A stretch of DNA of 64,000 bases, taken from positions 415,288,283 through 415,352,282 of the forward strand of contig NC_085140.1 of the NCBI RefSeq assembly GCF_024139115.2. The letters are read 5' to 3'. A model generated the notes under the pieces. The model did not search any database and had not been told where the DNA came from. It worked only from the letters and a program-made list of their open reading frames with translations. The position numbers were made by a program, and so were the translations under genes. Of this stretch, positions 21,204-33,985 are shown piece by piece. Within the stretch, counting starts at the first letter, position 1; each line of letters opens with the position of its first letter. Source of the stretch: Armigeres subalbatus (Eukaryota > Arthropoda > Insecta > Diptera > Culicidae).

Positions 21204-23404
21204 TACCCGAGCAAAAATGAATAACTAATTGATAACAAATTCTATTATCTGGTTATCGAACATATTGATAACTGAACTTGTTATCATTTTGGCTGAATTA
21301 GCAGCCAACATAACAAAAATGATACCAGAATTTTGTTCCTGAAATAACTACCTGAAAACAAATTAGGTTATCACTGATACCAAATTGATAACACATTTTG
21401 TTATACATGTTATTCACTCAAATAACTAATTTAGTTATTATTTAGTTATCAGCCATCACTGTTTTATCGACCAAAATAGTAAAATCTTCTTTGCCGACTT
21501 CGTTACGCATTGAAAAAAATGTTAGCATTCACTGGGATTCGAACTCGAATCGAATGATTGTACGGCGCCGTCTCTAGGCACTCACCCAATTACGCTTTCT
21601 TGAAGAGCAGGAGGGAAAGAGCACTACGCTTTCTACAATCTTGCATTCACTGAAGACTATTTATAATCAAATCATGATACCATATAACCATTTATGTAAA
21701 TAACAGTCGGCTGGACAGAGTGCAAAGCAGAATAACTTATTGATAACAAACTTAATTATCCAGTTATATTGATAACTAGAATTGTTATCATTCTGGTTGA
21801 ATTACAAGTCAACATAACAAAAATGATAACCGAAATGAATTTAATTCAAAATAGCGAATCGGCAATCAATTAGGATAAATACGGTTCATCGTCCTTTTAT
21901 TGAATACATTTTGTTTTCAGTTGTAGCCAATTAAATAATAGGCTTAGGTTAGTTTTTCTCTCTTATATTATCAATCGTTAGGTTGGTAGCAGCTGTAAAT
22001 CGATTTCAATTATGCATATATAAACATATGCATATATAAACATAAACACTGCTGATCTCAGGAAGAATTAATCCATGAAAAATTGTTGCGGTTTGGTGGA
22101 TCCAGGGCCGGACAGTTTTCAGGGGGCCCTAAATGTACGAAAAAGGTTGATTTTGGTACATACGGTTATGTGGAAGCCCGGGGCCATGGCCACGCGGAAT
22201 TAGGATTCGTATGAAAATTTCGTATGGGTACCTAGTCCACAATGCGCATTTTTGGTTACAATGTCTTCTGGCTCGACTAGTTAAACATATTTTTTGGGCT
22301 ACTGTGATGGTCCATTCAATTACCTTCCAAAGGATCTCCTATTTCACATCTCATCCTCCTTGAGTCGACCGACCTTTCAACATCGATTATTGGAGGTTTA
22401 ACTGCAGAAGATCTAGCTCGTTTGCGTTCAAACCAAGGTTTAAACTGTCAATAGTCGAACAATTAGTCTTTGGTTGAGCACATTGCTAAATCGACTAAAG
22501 TGCGAGCATGATTGTTTTTTCCACAACATACCAAGTCGTTGAAATTTCTTGATTATCCGACATTTCCAGTTAAATTTTCCGCATCCCCATACACATAAGC
22601 ACTGTGGATCCCAAGACGAATTATATTGCGGTTAGTCAAGACTATTCACCGTTCCTGAATGAGCACATGCCCTTGGATCATATGTTCCGGCCATTTTAAA
22701 TACTTATTAAACTACAACGCTTGGTTCTCAGATACATATTGCATTATTCAACGACACCTGGAATAAAAGTAAAATAAATAAGCATAGTATAAAACAAATA
22801 GGAAAATTTCAACTTTTGTGGAAATTCCTTTGTTGACAGAGAAATAAACAAATTAGTAGATATCGTTAGTAACGAGGAAAATCACAGTCTGCTTAGATGA
22901 AAATTTCAGTTCAGTGTTTGGAAACAGCTCTTGTCACGCTATTCATAGCATAGGCCGGGTACATTTAGCAGAAGTTAATATTGCGCCTTGCAACATAATG
23001 ACATCTTTCATGATCATTTTTTCAAGGCTTCTACAGATCTGGCATTCATCGCTACAAACCACCACGTGGCGGTCAAAATTATTCAAAATTATCAAAGTAG
23101 CTTTTTTGCTACAGGTATGTTTTTCGTAGGCGACTATCTGGTGCTTATTTTTGGTTGCGTCGAAAAATAAAGTAGATTTTTTTATGCGCTGGACAATATG
23201 CTTGAAGGAATAGAATGCTTAGCCCGATATTTGAACGACGTGAAATTGAGAAGAAAATACCCAATTTGTATTGATAATACATTTTGTTATTATTCAGTTA
23301 TCAGTTAATCACATGATTGATAACTAAATATCAAGATGATAATAAGGATAACTAATCCTGTTATCAGTTTGATATCATTTCAGTTATCTGCCTTTGCTCG
23401 GGTA
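21204..23404. mobile_element. 2.2-kb TIR element (TACCCGAGC ends) with TTGATAAC motif blocks
   Basis: The left end tacccgagcaaaaatgaataac and the complement of the right end (tacccgagcaaaggcagataac) are a 22-bp imperfect TIR. Subterminal blocks at 21228-21465, 21727-21850 and 23268-23395 carry dozens of gataac/gttatc motifs in both orientations. The middle (about 21870-23260) is AT-rich with small frames and no transposase pattern. Non-autonomous; superfamily unknown; no clear TSD. Confidence 0.55.
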
Positions 23405-24319
23405 GCGTTTCTTAACTGTACACATCGTAGTTGCTAATCATGATTGGCCGAGAAACAGCAAATATGCACAGCTCACCAATTAAATAATATTCTTGGGATA
23501 CAAAAAGTTATTCTTATTGTATACTTGCTTCAGAGTTTCCAATTCATGAAAAATAACGATGCTGGTCAATAATGGTGCTTATAGTCAATTTAGTATAAGG
23601 AGTGGAAAATAAGTTTAACACTCATTGTTTTAAGAGACCGAGGTATGCTCTGCATCTCCGTGAGCGCTACGGAAAAGGAATCGTTGGTTAGTTGAGAAGG
23701 TACCCAAGTAATACCGAAAACATCATTATTAAGGTGGTTATACAACAAAGCCACAAATCGGCCATCTTGGAAACCACGTGCTTTTTCTAGTGATTTTTCA
23801 AGAGCACGAATTGAGAGAACCACAACGCTCATGGAGTTGACACATCCGTAGATCGTTCGCGTACTCATGCTAAACAATCGACTTTAATTCCAGCATTGTA
23901 CGAAAAATATTACGCTAGATTCGAACTTTTCATAACAGGAGTAGAAACCGAGTGGTGAATTTGAAATTCACCACTTGGCTTGATTGTATAATCACCTTAA
24001 CGAAGATCTAGTATTGTACGTGGATTTCCCTATTGGACCCGACCGTTCGAAATAGTCGCTCCTTGAACGGTCGTTGGAATCGCCGTTTTCACCTTCACAC
24101 CGGTTTTCATAGTAAAATCTGTCAAAACTGACAAGTCTGCCACGTAATGATGTTGAAAAAAGGTCGGGAATATGAAATACAAAAGATGTTATGTTTAAGG
24201 AAAGCTATGATAAGGTTTTTGCAAAACATACAACAATTTGATCAGAGAACATGTCGATTTTTGACATTTGCTTGGTTTTTTTAGATGTTTCGTTTCACAT
24301 TCTCACAACATAAAACATC
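23405..24319. other. Non-coding, nothing recognised
   Basis: Frames up to 95 codons on the minus strand (23590-23877) show no domain. No repeats beyond short AT runs were seen. Confidence 0.35.
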
Positions 24320-25269
24320 TTACGCTTAGTTTCATAGGGGCGTAACTGTATTGATCGATTTCTTTTCGTCACCCCCCTGAAATGAAATGTAGTTCTTGAA
24401 GCCGACTACCGATTGGGTGGCGCTAGTGTTGCCTTTCCTATTTTAAGCTCCGTTCATACCGCCGCGAGAGCATTGGCGATTGGCGCTTTGATGTTGCATG
24501 AAGAAGAAGAAGCAGAAAGATGATAATCAAAAATATTCGCACAGGAAAACATACGAAGAAATTTTTGAAACTTTTCTTCAAAATTCTAGAAGCAATTTAA
24601 TTAACAACGGTAAGCAGTACGGGGTTAGACTTGTTTTCATGCACAATAAACACAATATTTCAATTTCAATTTTTATTCTGTGATATCATACTTAATACAC
24701 AGTATAAGAAAAGTCCAACCCCGTACTGTTTACCGTTTTTAATTAAATTGCCTCTAGAATTTCAGAGAAGAGTTTCAAAAATATCCTCGTATGTTTTACC
24801 GTGCGAAAATTTTTAAATATCATCTTTCTGCTTCATGCAACATCGAAGCGCCAATTAATAACGTCGAAAATCACGCAGCAATGGAATACATCTCGTTGAA
24901 TATAATTTAAATAACAATGCAACACATGCCGCTTACGCATCCGACTGTTCTGACTTCGTGTGTTTATTGCTTAACCGGCAATGTTTACATCCAGCACCAT
25001 GTTGCAGCACCATGTTTTTGGCTTCAGTCGAGTTGTTCGTGGATGACAGCCGTTTCATGGGGGTGCTTTTCGTCAATGTGGCGATTGTGGCGAATTGTGC
25101 TAGTTTGTCGATGTTTTAATGGTTTGGTGCGATAAAGGATAAATGTATCTTGCACCAGAATCGATAATCACGGTTGTAGCTTTTGAAACAATTGAATAAT
25201 AACCAAAATATAAAATCGATTAAGAGAAATCGATCAATACAGTTACGCCCCTATGAAACTAAGCGTGAG
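24320..25269. mobile_element. Foldback element, ~950 bp
   Basis: Outer inverted ends: acgcttagtttcataggggc at the left and its complement at about 25250-25269. Inner arms: about 24490-24640 and 24690-24860 are a second inverted pair containing ttgcatgaag, aaaacatacgaag and agcaatttaatt on the left. The stretch 24860-25200 is not repeated on the left, so the arms are offset. A GC-rich inner piece with no frame of note. TSD not found. Confidence 0.65.
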
Positions 25270-26284
25270 ACATGTCCACAGGAAGATTTTACGAACAATG
25301 TCATAACATGTTCATTGTTTGACATTTGTCTCATCAGAATATATACCCCAATGATAGAAGTTCAACGTAATTTCAACATCTTTAAAGATCAATGTTATAA
25401 ACATTCTTCATCGACCCTGTTGTTTATCGACCACTCGCCATATTGTTTTTCTTTTGCAGATTCAAGAATTTGTTTACATATCAATTTCAAAATTATGTTT
25501 TGGCATAGTTATATTCTTCTTCAATCAATGGCGAATGAATTTAGGAGAAGTAAAATGAAAAGTTAGCCAATGAAACATGAGCCGCATATAATGTTCCGAC
25601 CGAGACTTCGAAACAAATTTGATTTATTTATTCAGTTTGTATATGTTTATTAATATTATTAAAATGGTGTTCATCATTTAATGCATGCTTGTTTTCATTC
25701 GTTTTTGTATAAAAATTATTTCTTTGAACGTGTTGGTCAGCATTTTTGTTTTGGTATTCAATTTGACAGAACAATGTTAAAAGTCGGTTATTGAAAACAT
25801 CCTTAGTACTGAAGTTTAGTCTTGTGAATGTGCAATCAAAAACAATGTTGCGACTAAAAAATTTTGAGAATATCGATAATTTTTGCGCTGTTTGGGTCGT
25901 GTGAAAGTAATCAAAGCAGTTTTTCATACCAAAACGTAACATACTACACAGTAAAATATTATGAAAATTAAACACGATGGAACTCATAATTGAATGTAAA
26001 ATTCGGTAACAGAATGTGTACCAGACCATAATTTTAAGTTCTGTGATGGAAACGATTAAATAATTGAAAATTCAATTCAGTTTATCTTAATTTTACATGA
26101 TTCTACCAGAAACCTTGATGAGCCAGCACGTGGCTGTCAAAACAAATCAAAACAAACTTCATTGCGTTTCATTCAAACCGCAGCTGGCATCAATTTTATT
26201 CATATAAGAATCAACCAAAATGGATATTTGCACATATAAAAACAAAGTAGCCTTTATTGCGCTGCGTTTCATCACTGTAACTCT
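25270..26284. other. AT-rich non-coding stretch
   Basis: No domain in the 60-133 codon frames. No clear repeat structure was seen. Confidence 0.35.
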
Positions 26285-26287
26285 TTA

Positions 26288-26420
26288 GGCTGGAGCACAA
26301 TGGATACGTTGCGTTTGCGTTTGAGTTTGCGTATTGCAATCCGTTTGATACGTTTTGTACTAAAATACAAAACGTACGCAAAACGGATAAGCAACCCACA
26401 ATGCATACGGTTTTTGACAG
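26288..26420. mobile_element. MITE fragment with GCACAATGGAT end and inner hairpin
   Basis: Starts ggctggagcacaatggatac, followed by gcgtttgcgtttgag and a hairpin around acgttttgta / tacaaaacgt. The same end in inverted form (ggatccattgtgcgccggcc) closes the element at 30956-31112, indicating one family. Confidence 0.5.
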
Positions 26421-26649
26421 TTAATCAGTTAACATTTATTTGTCGCTGTTGGGTTCCAAATAAGTTATTCCGGAATGGATATATGTATCTCTGGCGCTTG
26501 AGATTTTGGGCTTATATTTAATTAGACAAGTTATTAAAGTATTCAGAAAATTTGAAGGATAATCACAACTGAATTTTTGGACATTGGAGGATAGAGGTTA
26601 ATTAAAAATCGTGATTGATTCAGGTGTTTCCTAGGCAAGTTTCCCCACA

Positions 26650-29170
26650 AGTCATTACAGAAATTTTTTGAGAAATTCCACCGAGAGTTCCGTTAGGAAT
26701 TCCTTCATAAAATCCTCCTAAAGTACCTCAAGATGTTCTTCTGAAGCTTTCTCCAGAAATTCCTTCGGCAGTTTCTCCAGGAGATTCTCCACTAAATTCT
26801 CCAGAAATTCCTCCGAGAGTTTATCCAGAAGTTCCTCTGTAAATTCTTCTAGAAGTTCCTCTAAGAATTACTCTGGAGGTGCCTCCAGGAATTCATCTAG
26901 AAATGCCTACAAAATATCCTCCGGAAGTTGCTACAGGATATCCTTCAGAAATTTCCACACGAATTATAAATAGTCTATCTAAAAAAAAATTCGGAAATTC
27001 CTTCAAGAATACGTCGGGAAGTTTCACCAAGAATTCTTCTGGAAGTTCCTTCAGGAATTTTCTAAAAATTACTCAAAAAATTTCCTTTTATAGGAAGTTT
27101 TTATAGGAAGTCCTCTAGAAATTTCTACAGGAATTCCTTCGGAAGTTATTACAAAATAACATTCGGAAAATCCTACGAAAAATCCACTAGGAATTCCTCA
27201 GGAAGTTCTTCCAGAAACTCCAAAATTTCCCCCAGGAAATGCTCTGGATTGCTCCAAGGATTGCTCTGGAAGTTCATCCAGGAATTGCTTCGGAAGTTCC
27301 TCTAGGAATTGCTTTGGAAGCTCTTCCAGGAATTCTTCCGGGAGTTCCTCCGGAAGTTCTTATAAGAATTCCTCCCGAAGCTCCCCCAGGCATTCCTTCG
27401 GAAGTTTCTCCAGCAGTTCCCCCCAAAATTTCTTCTTCATTCTCCTGCAAGTACCTCCAGGAATTTCCCCAGAAATTCCTCAAAAATTAACTTCGGAAGT
27501 TCCCCCGGAAATTCCTCCGCAAATTCCTCCAGAAATTCATCCGGAAGTTCTTCCAGGAATTCCTCCAGAAATTTATAAAAAATTACAAAAAATCATTCCA
27601 AAAATCCTCTGAAAATTCATCTAAAAAATCCTCCGGGAGAAGGTCCAGGAATTCCCCTGGAACTGCCTCCAATCATTCCCCCATAAATTTTTCAAATATT
27701 TCCTCCGGAAGTTGCTCCAGCAGTCACCAGCCACTCCCACCCAACGAAGTTTCTCCTGGAATTCCCCCCGAAATGCCACAAACAATAATTTCGGAAGTTT
27801 TTACAAAGAATCCTACGAAAATTTTCAAAAGTTCCTCCAGGATTCCTCCGGAAATTCCTCCAGAAATTCCTTCTTCCAGGTATTCCCCTATAAATTCCTC
27901 AAAAATTACTTCCGAAGCTTCTACAGGGAATCCTCCAGAAATTTGTACAGGAATTCTTTCGGAAATTTCTACAAAAAATCATACGGAAAATGCTATGAAA
28001 ATTCCTCTAGGAAATCATCCGGAAGTTTCTCCAGGAATTTCTCCAGAAGTTCCTCCAGGAATTCCTCCGGAAGTTCCTCCGGAAGTTCCTCCAGGAATTC
28101 CTACGAAAGTTCCTTCAAGAATTCTTCAGGACATCCTCCGCAAGTTTTTTCAGGAATTCCTGGAGGAACTTCCGGAGGAATTCCTGGACGAACTTCCGAA
28201 GGAAATCCTGGAGGAACTTCCAGAGGAATTCCTGGAGGAACTTCCGCAGAAATTCCTGGAGGAACTTCCGGAAGAATTCGTGGAAGAACTTTCGGAAGAA
28301 TTCCTGGAGGAACTTTCGCAGGAATTTCTGGAGGAACATCCGCAGGAATTCCTGGAGGAACTTCCGCAGGAATTTCTGGAGGAACTTCCGCAGGAATTCC
28401 TGGAGGAACCTACGGAAAAAATCCAGGAGGAACTTCCGGAGGAATGCCTGGAGGAACTTCCGCAGGAATTCCTGGAGGAACTTCCGCAGGAATTCCTGGA
28501 GGAACTTCCACAGGAACTCCTGGAGGTTGGAGGAGCATCCGCAGGACTTCCTGGAGGAACTTCCATAGGAATTCCTGGAGGAACTTCCGCAAGAATTTCT
28601 GGAAGAACTTCCGCAGGAATTCCTGGAAGAACTTCCGCAGGAATTCCTGGAGGAACTTCCGGAGGAATTCCTGGAGGAACTTCCGGAGGAATTCCTGGAG
28701 GAACTTCCGGAGGAATTCCTGGAGGAACTCCTGGAGGAACTACCGGAGGAATTTTTGGAAGATTTTCCAAAGGATTTTTTGTAGAAACTTCCGAATGAAT
28801 TTCTGTCGAATTTTTCGGAGGATCCGTTGTAGAAAAAAAACCCTAACCATGGAGGGATCTTTAGGGGGAGCTCATGGGGGAACTTACGGAGGAATTTTCT
28901 GGAAGCACTTCCGGAAGAAATCCTGGAGGAATAATTCTTTGGAGGACCTTTTGAAAATAATTTTCGGAGGAACTTCCTTAGAAATTCTTGGAAGCACTTC
29001 CGGAGGAATTCCTGGAGGCACTTTTAATTCCTTACGATTCATCTTCCAAAACTATTGCTATTTCCAATGGAAATTTGAAAAAATGTCTTGTGAAACTTCC
29101 TTGGATTTTCCGATAAAATATCTTTCAATTTTCTATGGACATTCGTGAAAATTTCCAATCGAAATTTCTT
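26650..29170. repeat. 24-bp minisatellite array A with internal strand switch
   Basis: Units of about 24 bp with the forward form cctccggaagttcctccagg plus aatt. From 26650 to about 28145 the units read in this orientation and are degenerate. From about 28155 the reverse complement form (ggaggaacttccggaggaat) takes over, fairly homogeneous to 28740, then decays by about 29170. The switch near 28150 makes a large inverted repeat. The unit is a multiple of 3 and stop-free in all frames, which explains the long overlapping open frames here (up to 478 codons on the plus strand). I regard these as non-coding. Confidence 0.85.
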
Positions 29171-29392
29171 ACGATTTCTTATGAAAATTCCTTACGATTT
29201 CCCATGTAAACCCCTTACAGTTTCCCATGAGAAACTCTAACAGTTTCTCATAGTAATTCCTTGCAATTTCTTTTGGAAATTTGTTACAATTTCCTATTGA
29301 CGTTCTTAACAATTTTCCATGAAATTTTCTAACAGTTTCTTATTGCATTTTCTTACAATTACGTTCACAATTTGCCATGGAAATTTCTTTGA
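29170..29392. repeat. Degenerate ~30-bp TTCCTTACAATTTCCCATGG repeat, left part
   Basis: Loose tandem copies of ttccttacaatttcccatgg with variable spacing. They look like a further diverged relative of the minisatellite. The run is interrupted by insertion II and resumes at 30255. Confidence 0.55.
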
Positions 29393-29415
29393 ATAGCCCT
29401 ATGAAACTTTTAACA
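29393..29415 (+). repeat. 23-bp target-site duplication, left copy
   Basis: Starts atagccctatg and ends cttttaaca; repeated exactly at 30232-30254. Confidence 0.85.
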
Positions 29416-30231
29416 GAGTCTCGTTTCGACCGTCTTCCAGTGCGGTTGGGTTTTGCGCTCTACTTTTGTGCGGTGATTCGCTTAAAAGTAGAACAATAGA
29501 ACCAGTGCAGTGACCACGGTCGAAACAAATTTGTGGTGTAAAAAAAAGTGCTACAGATCCTGAAGACGCGTTCGTGCAATGTTCGTGCAAGCAAGGGCTG
29601 ATCGATTGTTATCAAGGGCAACGCCCTTGCTAATATTGCGATCAAGCCTATGTGAATGCTCAAACATGTTCAGCGTCAGAATTATTGAGGAGAGGTAAGG
29701 TTTCGATAAGCTGTTAATTTATTTGAACACGCACGCACCCACACAAAATCACACACACACATATACATATACACAAATACACTTATACATACATACACTG
29801 ATGGACATGAATATTCATCATATTTTCATAGTAATATCTATTAAATCATGACGAATACTTTTGACTTTCAGTGTACACATATAAACAATACATACATACA
29901 TACTAAAATACACACATACATATATACATACACTCATATACATCATACATAAACACGCACACGATTTTTATTATATATTAGGTTTCTATATTATTGAAGG
30001 CGTTTGGTACGGGAGGTCCACGCTTTCTTCCTTTTCCATCGATTCCTAGCTATTAAGTGACTTGAGGTATTCCTGAAGTCGCTCAATATCTAGGAGTCAT
30101 ATCTGCGGTACATGCTGCGTAGTTGGCCTGGCCATATGAAAAGAAAAATGACGGAATTCAGAAACCGTCATTTTCCAGGATGCTTTCAAGTATGGGCTAC
30201 GCAAGTATGAGATTAGATTAGATTAGATTAG
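29416..30231 (+). mobile_element. LINE-derived insertion II, GATTA tail, 23-bp TSD
   Basis: Bounded by exact 23-bp direct repeats and ending in a (GATTA)n tail at about 30209-30231. The 5' part starts gagtctcgtttcgaccgtc, with tgcggttgg and gtgcaatg blocks typical of LINE leader sequences. A GAG-gtaagg donor-like site occurs near 29695. A CA-rich microsatellite occupies about 29730-29960. The 3' part (30000-30208) is GC-balanced. No RT or endonuclease is present. It interrupts the degenerate repeat at 29170-30905. Confidence 0.7.
29730..29960. repeat. CA/TA-rich microsatellite
   Basis: acacacacac and catacatacata runs with interruptions, inside insertion II. Confidence 0.7.
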
Positions 30232-30254
30232 ATAGCCCTATGAAACTTTTAACA
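30232..30254 (+). repeat. 23-bp target-site duplication, right copy
   Basis: Exact copy of 29393-29415, directly after the GATTA tail. Confidence 0.85.
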
Positions 30255-30905
30255 ATTTACTGTTGATATTCCCAACAGTTCCTCATGGATATTCCTTACA
30301 AATTCTTTTTTATTTGTATTTATTGTCTTTATTAGGGAGACTTTCAGCCCGAGGCTGGCTCGTCTCCGACCTTACGAATTCTCATAAAAAATCTTTAGAA
30401 TTCCCCATTGAAATTCGTCACAAATTTACTAGCAGTTTGCCGATTGAAATCCCTCAAATGTTCTTATAGAAATTCCTCTAGAAATTTCAATGGAAATTCC
30501 ATACAATCCTCCATGGTTTCTAATGGAAGTTCCTCTCTGTTCATGGTTTTCCATGGACATTCCCCAATTTTTTTTCATGAAAAATCCCATAACAGTTTCT
30601 CATGGAAATTCCTAACAAATTCCCATAAAAATCCCATTTAATTTTGCTTGAAAATTCCTTTCTATTTTCAATAGAGATCCCTTGTAATTTGCCATTGGTA
30701 TTATTCAAATAATTTCTATGGAAATTTCATACATTTTCCTATGGAAATTCCTAACAATTTTCGATGGAAATCCCTATCAAATGCTAATGGAAATTTACTT
30801 ACAAATGCCCGACGAAATTCCTTCCATTTCCCGTTCAAATTCCTCGCAATTTCGTATGGAAGTTCCTTACAATTTCCCCTGAAAAGTCATCATCATTATT
30901 TTCTC
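30255..30905. repeat. Degenerate ~30-bp TTCCTTACAATTTCCC repeat, right part
   Basis: Continuation of the run at 29170-29392, with loose copies of aattccttacaatttccc and tatggaaattcc. Confidence 0.5.
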
Positions 30906-30955
30906 GTGATTTGTTTATTTATTTGACGCAAGCCTGTCCGCAAAGTTTGAGATTG

Positions 30956-31112
30956 TTCAAATGGTGCGGACAGGTTTGCGGTTTACTTTGCGTTTAGTAC
31001 AATCCGCAAACTCATTCCGGATGCATTGTGCGTTGCTACGTTTGACTGCATGTATTCAAACTAGCTGTCAAATTTCCGGATTGCTCTCCGGATCCATTGT
31101 GCGCCGGCCTTT
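30956..31112. mobile_element. MITE with GCACAATGGATCC-type end
   Basis: Ends ggatccattgtgcgccggcc; an internal atgcattgtgcgttgctacg repeats the same core. Related to the fragment at 26288-26420. Confidence 0.45.
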
Positions 31113-31599
31113 TGTTTGTTGCCTATTCCGACGAGAAATCTGTGATGTTTTCAGTAAACTTAATCTCGAACAGTTCCGTTTTGGAAGAGATTCCGTGTCG
31201 TGTAAATTTAAACTATCGTTTAGTTTGCTAGAGAGTAGTTGAATCACCAGAACGCTTAACCCTCTAAGACCCGGGACGAACGGATTTTTTTCAAATGGCT
31301 CGCATTCAGCACCTGATCGTCGGAATTCCTCGCGGTTTCGTTTGTGCTCAATGGGAATAGCTATATTTTTGCTGTAATACATTTTCAAAAAAAAAATTTT
31401 GTTCAGGTCCGAGTTATTGCTAAAAATAAGTGTGCGCGGGGGTGTTTTTTTCTATAATTCAAACATCTCTTCAGTATTCTGGACGTGTTCATGCCCAAAA
31501 TTTATCAAATCACCCATCAAACCAACCCAAAAAGATATTTGTAAAGATTTTTAGTCGATTCCGATGTTTTCACCATTTGAGTAGGGCAGGATTGACTGA

Positions 31600-32940
31600 A
31601 TTCAGGGCCGCATTCAGGGGTAAAATGGTAGAGTATGGGCTAAAAATTCAATTACAATGAAATTTGCATGAGCATGCGGCTGCACAAATTTTACATATCA
31701 GGGGTTTTAAATATTTAATTTTCAATTGAAATTGACCTTCTGAAATTTATATCAGGGCCGGATTTAGGGGTCGAAATGGGGGTGACCAGGGGCCATATCA
31801 CCAATTGCAATGAAACTGGGCATGCGACTGCTCAAACTTCATGAAAACACATCAGGAGCTCAAAGAACTTTGATTGAATTTGAAATTGACCTTCTGTAAT
31901 TTTGACCAGGGCCGGCTTCAGGGGTCTAAATGGGGAGAGCAAGGGCCATATCACCAAAAGCAATGGAACTGGGCATGCGACTGCTCAAACACCATGGAAA
32001 ATCATCAGGAGCTCAAAGAAATCTGTTTCAAATGGAAATTGATCTTCTGAAATTTCAACCAGGGCCGGATTTAGGAGTGAAAATGGGGAGGGCAGGGGCC
32101 ATATCACCAATTGCAATGAAACAGGGCATGCGACTGCTCAAACTTCAAGAAAACACATCAGGAGCTCAAAGAACTCTGTTTGAATTTGAAATTGACCTTC
32201 TGAAATTTTGACCAGGGCCGGCTTCAGGGGTCTAAATGGGGAGAGCAAGGGCCATATCCCCAATTGCAATGAAACTGGGCATGCGACTGCTCAAACTTCA
32301 TGAAAACACATCTGGAGCACAAAGAACTCTGTTTGAATTTGAAATTGACCTTATGAAATTTTGACCAGGGCCGGATTCAGGGGTCCAAAAGGGAAGAGCA
32401 AGGGCCATATCCCCAATTGCAATGAAACTGGGCATGCGACTGCTCAAACTTCATGAAAACACATCAGGAGCTCAAAGAAATCTGTTTCAAATGGAAATTG
32501 ATCTTCTGAAATTTCAACCAGGGCCGGATTTAGGAGTGAAAATGGGGAAGGCAGGGGCCATATCACCAATTGCAATGAAACAGGGCATGCGACTGCTCAA
32601 ACTTCATGAAAACACATCAGGAGCTCAAAGAATTCTGCTCGAACTTCAAATTGTCTTTCCGAAATTTTGACCAGGGCCGGCTTCAGGGGTCCAAATGGGG
32701 AGAGCAAAGGCCATATCACCAATAGAAATAAAACTGGGCAGTGGGCATGCGACTGCTCAAACTTCATGAAAACACATCAGCATCTCAAAGAACTCTGTTT
32801 GAATTTGAAATTGACTTTCTGAAATTTCAACCAGGGCCGGATTCAGGGGTGAAAACATGGAGAGCGGGCTGCTCAAACATCATGAAAACACATCAGGAGC
32901 TCAAAGTATTCTGATTGAACTTGAAACTGCTCTGATACAA
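31600..32940 (+). repeat. ~153-bp satellite array, about eight copies
   Basis: The anchor cagggccgg recurs at about 31752, 31907, 32060, 32212, 32366, 32518, 32672 and 32832, spacing 152-160 bp, with a partial copy at 31601. Units share gggccatatcaccaattgc and catgcgactgctcaaac. Variants after the anchor (cttcagg, atttagg, attcagg) recur in a non-random order, hinting at a multi-unit higher-order repeat. The array runs straight into the 24-bp array at 32940. Open frames inside it are repeat translations. Confidence 0.9.
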
Positions 32941-33985
32941 ATTTCAGGAATTTCTCCGGAAAATACTCCAGGAATTCCTCTAGAAGTTCCTCCGGGAATT
33001 CCTCCAGGAGTTTCTCCGGAAGTTCCTCCAGGAATTCCTCCGAAAGTTCCTCCAGAAATTCTTCCGAAAGTTCCTCCAGGAATTCCTCCGGAAGTTCCTC
33101 CAGGAATTCCTCCGGAAGTTCCTCCAGGAATTCCTCCGGAAGTTCTTTCAGGAAATGCTCCGGAAAATCCTCCAAGAACTTCTGCCGAAGTTCCTCCGGA
33201 AGTTCCTTCAGAAATTCCTTCAGAAATCCCTCCAGGAATTCATTCGGAAATTCCTCCAGGAATTCATTCGGAAGTTCCTCCAGGAAATCCTATAGAAGTT
33301 CCTCCAGGAATTCATCCGGAAGTTCTTCCAGGAAACCCTACGGAAGTTCCTCCAGGAATTCCTCCATTAATTCCTCCGGAAGTTCCTCCATGAATTCCTC
33401 CGGCAGTTCCTTCATAAATCCCTCGGGAAGCTCCGCCATGAATTCTTCCGGAAGTTCCTCCAGGAATTCATCCGGATGTTCCTACAAGAATTTTCCTCGA
33501 AGTTCCTCCAGGAATTTCCCGGAAGTTCCTCCAGGAATTCCTTCGGAAGTTTCTCCAGGTATTCCTTCGGAAGTTCCTCCATAAATTCCTCCGAAAGTTC
33601 CTCCATAAATACTTCCGAAAGTTCCTCCATAAATACTTCCGAAAGTTCCTCCAGGAATTCTCCGGAAGTTCCTCCAGGAACTCCTCCGGAAGTTCCTCCA
33701 GAAATTTCTTCCGGAAGTTCCTCCAGGAAGTTCCACCAGGAATTCGTCCGGAAGTTCCTCCAGGAATTTCTCCGGAAGTTCCTCCAGGAATTTCTCCCGA
33801 AGTTCCTCCAAAAATTCCTCTGGAAGTTGCTCCAGGAATTCCTCCTGAAGTTCCTCCAGGAATTCCTCCGGAAGTTCCTCCAGGAATTCCTCCGGAAGTT
33901 TCTCCAGGAAGTTCCTCCTGGAATTCCTCCGGAAGTTCCTCCAGGAATTCGTCCGGAAGTTCCTCCAGGAATTTCTCCGGAAGTT
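32940..33985 (+). repeat. 24-bp minisatellite array B, one orientation
   Basis: About 43 units of the form ggaagttcctccaggaattc, with substitutions and a few indels that shift frame. All units have the same orientation, unlike arrays A and C. Overlapping frames of 178-217 codons on both strands are repeat artefacts. Confidence 0.9.

Noticed and set aside
27712..29148. 478-codon plus-strand frame
   Set aside because: Spans minisatellite array A and changes repeat peptide where the array flips strand; not a protein gene.
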